In this document: one piece after another, positions 63,549-64,000 of the stretch
Layout of the letters: each line of letters opens with the position of its first letter
Position numbering within the stretch: the stretch's first letter is position 1
Translations under genes and position numbers: made by a program
The notes under the pieces: generated by a model
Database searches by the model: none
What the model was told of the DNA's origin: nothing
The model's input: only the letters and a program-made list of their open reading frames with translations
Origin: Chitinophaga terrae (ex Kim and Jung 2007)
GTDB taxonomy: Bacteria > Bacteroidota > Bacteroidia > Chitinophagales > Chitinophagaceae
DNA: 64,000 nt
Assembly (NCBI RefSeq): GCF_900107795.1
Contig: NZ_FNRL01000007.1
Span: forward strand, 62,001 to 126,000
Direction: 5' to 3'

Positions 63549-64000
63549 ATGCGCGGAGCACTTACATGCTGTATAGCTCTATTATTTTCTGCGACGGCAT
63601 TCGGCCAGCAACGATTCAGCCGTGCAGATACCCTCAGGGGTAGCATCACTCCTCAACGCAGCTGGTGGGATGTGACCAAATATGACCTGCACGTCACCGT
63701 TCACCCGGAAGATAGTACTTTCAGCGGTTATAACACTATCACCTACAAGGTATTAAAACAGGATTCTGTATTGCAGATAGACCTGCAGTATCCCATGCAG
63801 ATAGACAGCGTAACGCAGGACAAACAGTCGTTGCGCGTGACCCGCGACAGCAATGCCTGGTTTGTTACTGTTAAAAGTCCCCAGCTTAAAGATAAATCCA
63901 AACAACTGACCGTTCATTTTAGCGGCAAGCCCCGCAGGGCGGCCAATGCACCCTGGAGCGGCGGCGTGATATGGACAAAAGATGAAAAAGACAGGACCTG
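63549..64000 (+). CDS. M1-family metallopeptidase, N-terminal part only
   Basis: An open frame from ATG 63549 to the window end. Signal peptide MRGALTCCIALLFSATAFG is followed by the M1 N-terminal β-domain (RSWWDVTKYDLHVTVHPED, TFSGYNTITYKVLKQDS, VLQIDLQYPMQIDSV). The catalytic HExxH motif would lie beyond the window. It is an exported aminopeptidase candidate. TATCTTTC, one base off the -7 consensus, lies about 25 bases upstream. Confidence 0.85.
   Translation, partial: MRGALTCCIALLFSATAFGQQRFSRADTLRGSITPQRSWWDVTKYDLHVTVHPEDSTFSGYNTITYKVLKQDSVLQIDLQYPMQIDSVTQDKQSLRVTRDSNAWFVTVKSPQLKDKSKQLTVHFSGKPRRAANAPWSGGVIWTKDEKDRT

Noticed and set aside
1-64000. tRNA or rRNA genes
   Set aside because: No spacer showed a cloverleaf-like or rRNA-like sequence by eye; a dedicated tRNA search was not possible.

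Overview
The window looks like chromosomal core sequence from a Bacteroidota bacterium, most likely a Chitinophaga-type member of the Chitinophagaceae. This is inferred from several traits. Proteins match Bacteroidota families: a TonB-linked outer-membrane receptor with a carboxypeptidase-regulatory-like domain, DUF4349, LytTR and HTH-AraC regulators, and DUF1328. Several genes are preceded by the Bacteroidota -7 promoter element TAnnTTTG instead of a sigma-70 -10 box, and Shine-Dalgarno sequences are weak. I saw no tRNA, rRNA, CRISPR array, transposase or prophage gene.

Layout. 1-9.8 kb: a TPR protein (cut by the window edge), ribH, a LutA-type Fe-S protein, an EVE protein, a DUF4349 lipoprotein, a sirtuin, a saccharopine-dehydrogenase-like enzyme, gyrA and an exported TPR protein. 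10-18.2 kb: two paralogous small secreted Lys/Ala-rich proteins on either side of a large hybrid histidine kinase, a LytTR regulator, an unknown exported protein, endonuclease V with a DUF763 protein, and MgtC. 18.3-28.6 kb: two mini-lipoproteins, an ABC exporter, a thioesterase, a TonB-type receptor, a DUF695-RraB fusion, DUF1328, an Omp85-like protein and a nitronate monooxygenase. 28.6-35 kb: an operon of fdhD, a YdeP-type molybdopterin oxidoreductase and a glycolipid-binding-like protein; an oxidoreductase pseudogene; a zinc metallopeptidase; pncB. 35.3-42 kb: MarR, DinB, two PAP2 phosphatases, a frameshifted gene, a FUSC-like membrane protein, an S10 peptidase and an AraC regulator. 42-46.2 kb: a TolC/HlyD/MFS tripartite efflux operon. 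46.7-53.3 kb: glucokinase, an orphan pair related to lanthipeptide/thiopeptide maturation, a GH15 enzyme and a fused trehalose-phosphate synthase/phosphatase. 53.5-60.6 kb: a CGNR regulator with an EamA exporter, a GT-C-like membrane protein, and a UbiA/DprE1/DprE2/HAD operon that looks like a polyprenyl-phosphoryl-arabinose pathway. 61-64 kb: a desaturase, a peptide-binding lipoprotein and the start of an M1 peptidase.

Four observations stand out. (1) Four intergenic palindromes of about 200-250 bp (20757-21002, 33641-33844, 39410-39660, 60643-60890) share a word vocabulary and a central motif. Their arms differ between copies but match almost perfectly within each copy, and they sit directly against stop codons. 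(2) A stand-alone SpaB_C (LanB elimination-type) protein is paired with a small PqqD/RRE-like protein, with no LanB N-terminal partner or precursor peptide in the window. (3) The DprE1-like enzyme has Ala where mycobacterial DprE1 has Cys387, the benzothiazinone target. (4) Two genes are broken: an NADP-dependent oxidoreductase remnant (32339-32660) and a conserved-looking protein with one frameshift (36935-37449).
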